Assembly (NCBI GenBank): GCA_009776715.1
Contig: WRNF01000124.1
Coordinates: forward strand, 100 to 6,180
DNA: 6,081 nucleotides
Source: Treponema sp.
GTDB taxonomy: Bacteria; Spirochaetota; Spirochaetia; Treponematales; Breznakiellaceae
Reading direction: 5' to 3'
Within the stretch, counting starts at the first letter, position 1. Each line of letters begins with the position of its first letter. The position numbers were made by a program, and so were the translations under genes. The notes under the pieces were generated by a model. It did not search any database. It was not told the origin of the DNA and saw only the letters and a program-made list of their open reading frames with translations. This document shows positions 5,428 to 6,081 of the stretch, in pieces.

Positions 5428-6081
5428 CTATTCCGCGCTCATCTCGCGGATAAGTTTGCGCAGGGGCAGTATTGCCGGCGGAGACACGGAAAGCTCGTCA
5501 AAGCCCATTCGGATAAAGTTTTTTGTCAGTTCCCTGTCCGCGCCCAGTTCCCCGCAAATGCCGATTGGAATGCCTGCCTGTTTCGCGTTTTTGGCGGTAA
5601 GCTCCAAAAGGCGCAGAATCGCCGGATGATGCGTGTCGGTGAAGCGGCCCAGGGTGTTGTTCTGCCTGTCCACGGCGAGGGTGTACTGGGTCAGGTCGTT
5701 CGTTCCCATGCTGAAAAAATCTGCTTCCCTTGCCAGCTCGTCGCTTATCAGGGCGGCCGCCGGGGTTTCGATCATAATTCCCAGGGGGACGTTTTCCGAA
5801 TGGGGGACGTTTTCCGCCTTTAACTGGGCGCGGGCTTTTGCCGCGAATTCCTTCGCCTCGCGCAGCTCCCACATTGAGGCTACCATGGGGAACATAATGG
5901 CCGCGCTGCCGTGGGCGGAGGCCCGGTAAATCGCCCTGAGCTGGGTCATGAAAATTTCCGGCCTGGTAAGGCAGATCCTCAGCGCCCTCATCCCCATGGC
6001 GGGGTTTTCCTCGTGGGGAAGGTTAAAGTAAGAGGCCTGTTTGTCCGCCCCTATGTCAAGGGTGCGAATTATCACCTGGCG
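5428..6081 (-). CDS. ptsI: PEP-protein phosphotransferase (PTS enzyme I), C-terminal 217 residues
   Basis: The frame is open to the right edge, so the N-terminal HPr-binding and phospho-His domains lie outside; the GTG at 6075 is internal. The visible part is the PEP-binding TIM barrel: IIRTLDIGADK (counterpart of E. coli Arg296), EENPAMGMRALRIC (Arg332), IMFPMVAS, GIMIETPAAA (Mg-binding Glu431), DFFSMGTNDLTQYTLAVDR (Asn454, Asp455, Arg465) and GICGELGADRE with the active-site Cys (codon 5554-5556, counterpart of Cys502). All catalytic residues in this part are intact. Enzyme I moves phosphate from phosphoenolpyruvate to HPr to drive sugar uptake or regulation. After the Cys only 41 residues follow, about 30 fewer than in E. 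coli, ending LIREMSAE; whether this is normal for its clade I cannot tell. The 3' part is duplicated at 2518-2646. Confidence 0.95.
   Translation of the reverse strand, partial: RQVIIRTLDIGADKQASYFNLPHEENPAMGMRALRICLTRPEIFMTQLRAIYRASAHGSAAIMFPMVASMWELREAKEFAAKARAQLKAENVPHSENVPLGIMIETPAAALISDELAREADFFSMGTNDLTQYTLAVDRQNNTLGRFTDTHHPAILRLLELTAKNAKQAGIPIGICGELGADRELTKNFIRMGFDELSVSPPAILPLRKLIREMSAE
5440..5568 (-). repeat. Intact-gene copy of the direct repeat shared with the ptsI relic
   Basis: This segment covers the codons from the Cys-loop (IGICGEL) to IREM of ptsI and pairs without gaps with 2518-2646 in the same orientation; 5440-5472 is identical to 2518-2550. Distance between copies is 2922 bases. 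Homology ends at the Met codon, three codons before the stop. Confidence 0.88.
5784..5816. repeat. 18-nt in-frame tandem duplication inside ptsI
   Basis: GGGGGACGTTTTCCG occurs at 5784-5798 and again at 5802-5816, separated by AAT. On the coding strand it repeats the residues ENVP (ENVPHSENVP) in the surface loop just before GIMIETP. The frame is kept, and the loop lies in a variable part of the barrel, so activity should not suffer. Confidence 0.8.

Noticed and set aside
5498..5929. Other-frame ORFs on both strands over ptsI
   Set aside because: All lie inside the strongly conserved ptsI frame and are G/C-driven shadows.

Overview
The window looks like spirochaete DNA, most likely a gut-associated Treponema or close relative. 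This is inferred from protein style: a large surface protein combining a Treponema-type adhesin N-part, a DUF5018-like domain and BspA-type leucine-rich repeats; a small relaxed-lipobox lipoprotein; and a ptsI-type phosphotransferase gene. No rRNA, tRNA or CRISPR array was seen. By eye the outer parts (1-1990, 4720-6081) are of medium to high G+C. The centre (about 2690-4720) is clearly A/T-richer and holds broken genes, which suggests acquired or decaying accessory DNA.

Layout, left to right: (1) the 3' part of a large BspA-like leucine-rich-repeat surface protein (+, cut by the window edge); (2) a 135-base gap with two small palindromes; (3) a small lipoprotein gene (+) whose only well-placed start appears to be a non-canonical ATT behind a strong Shine-Dalgarno; (4) a 129-base relic of the 3' end of ptsI (-); (5) a DUF3788-family gene (+) broken by one in-frame TAA just before an A10 tract; (6) an intact AAA/DUF4143 ATPase (-) with a near-consensus promoter placed so that its mRNA should be leaderless, next to a perfect 11-bp inverted repeat; (7) a previously hidden relic of a second, different DUF4143 ATPase (+), reduced to two pieces in two frames; (8) a metallo-beta-lactamase-fold hydrolase (+); (9) the C-terminal 217 codons of ptsI (-), running off the right edge and convergent with the hydrolase.

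There is no obvious single pathway. The most striking structure is that the ptsI 3' end occurs twice in the same orientation (2518-2646 and 5440-5568). The copies are about 84% identical by hand alignment with no gaps, share a 33-base exact block, and flank about 2.8 kb containing the broken DUF3788 gene, the ATPase, the ATPase relic and the hydrolase. This geometry fits insertion of accessory DNA beside ptsI, or a recombination scar. No integrase or transposase is visible here, so the mechanism is unproven.
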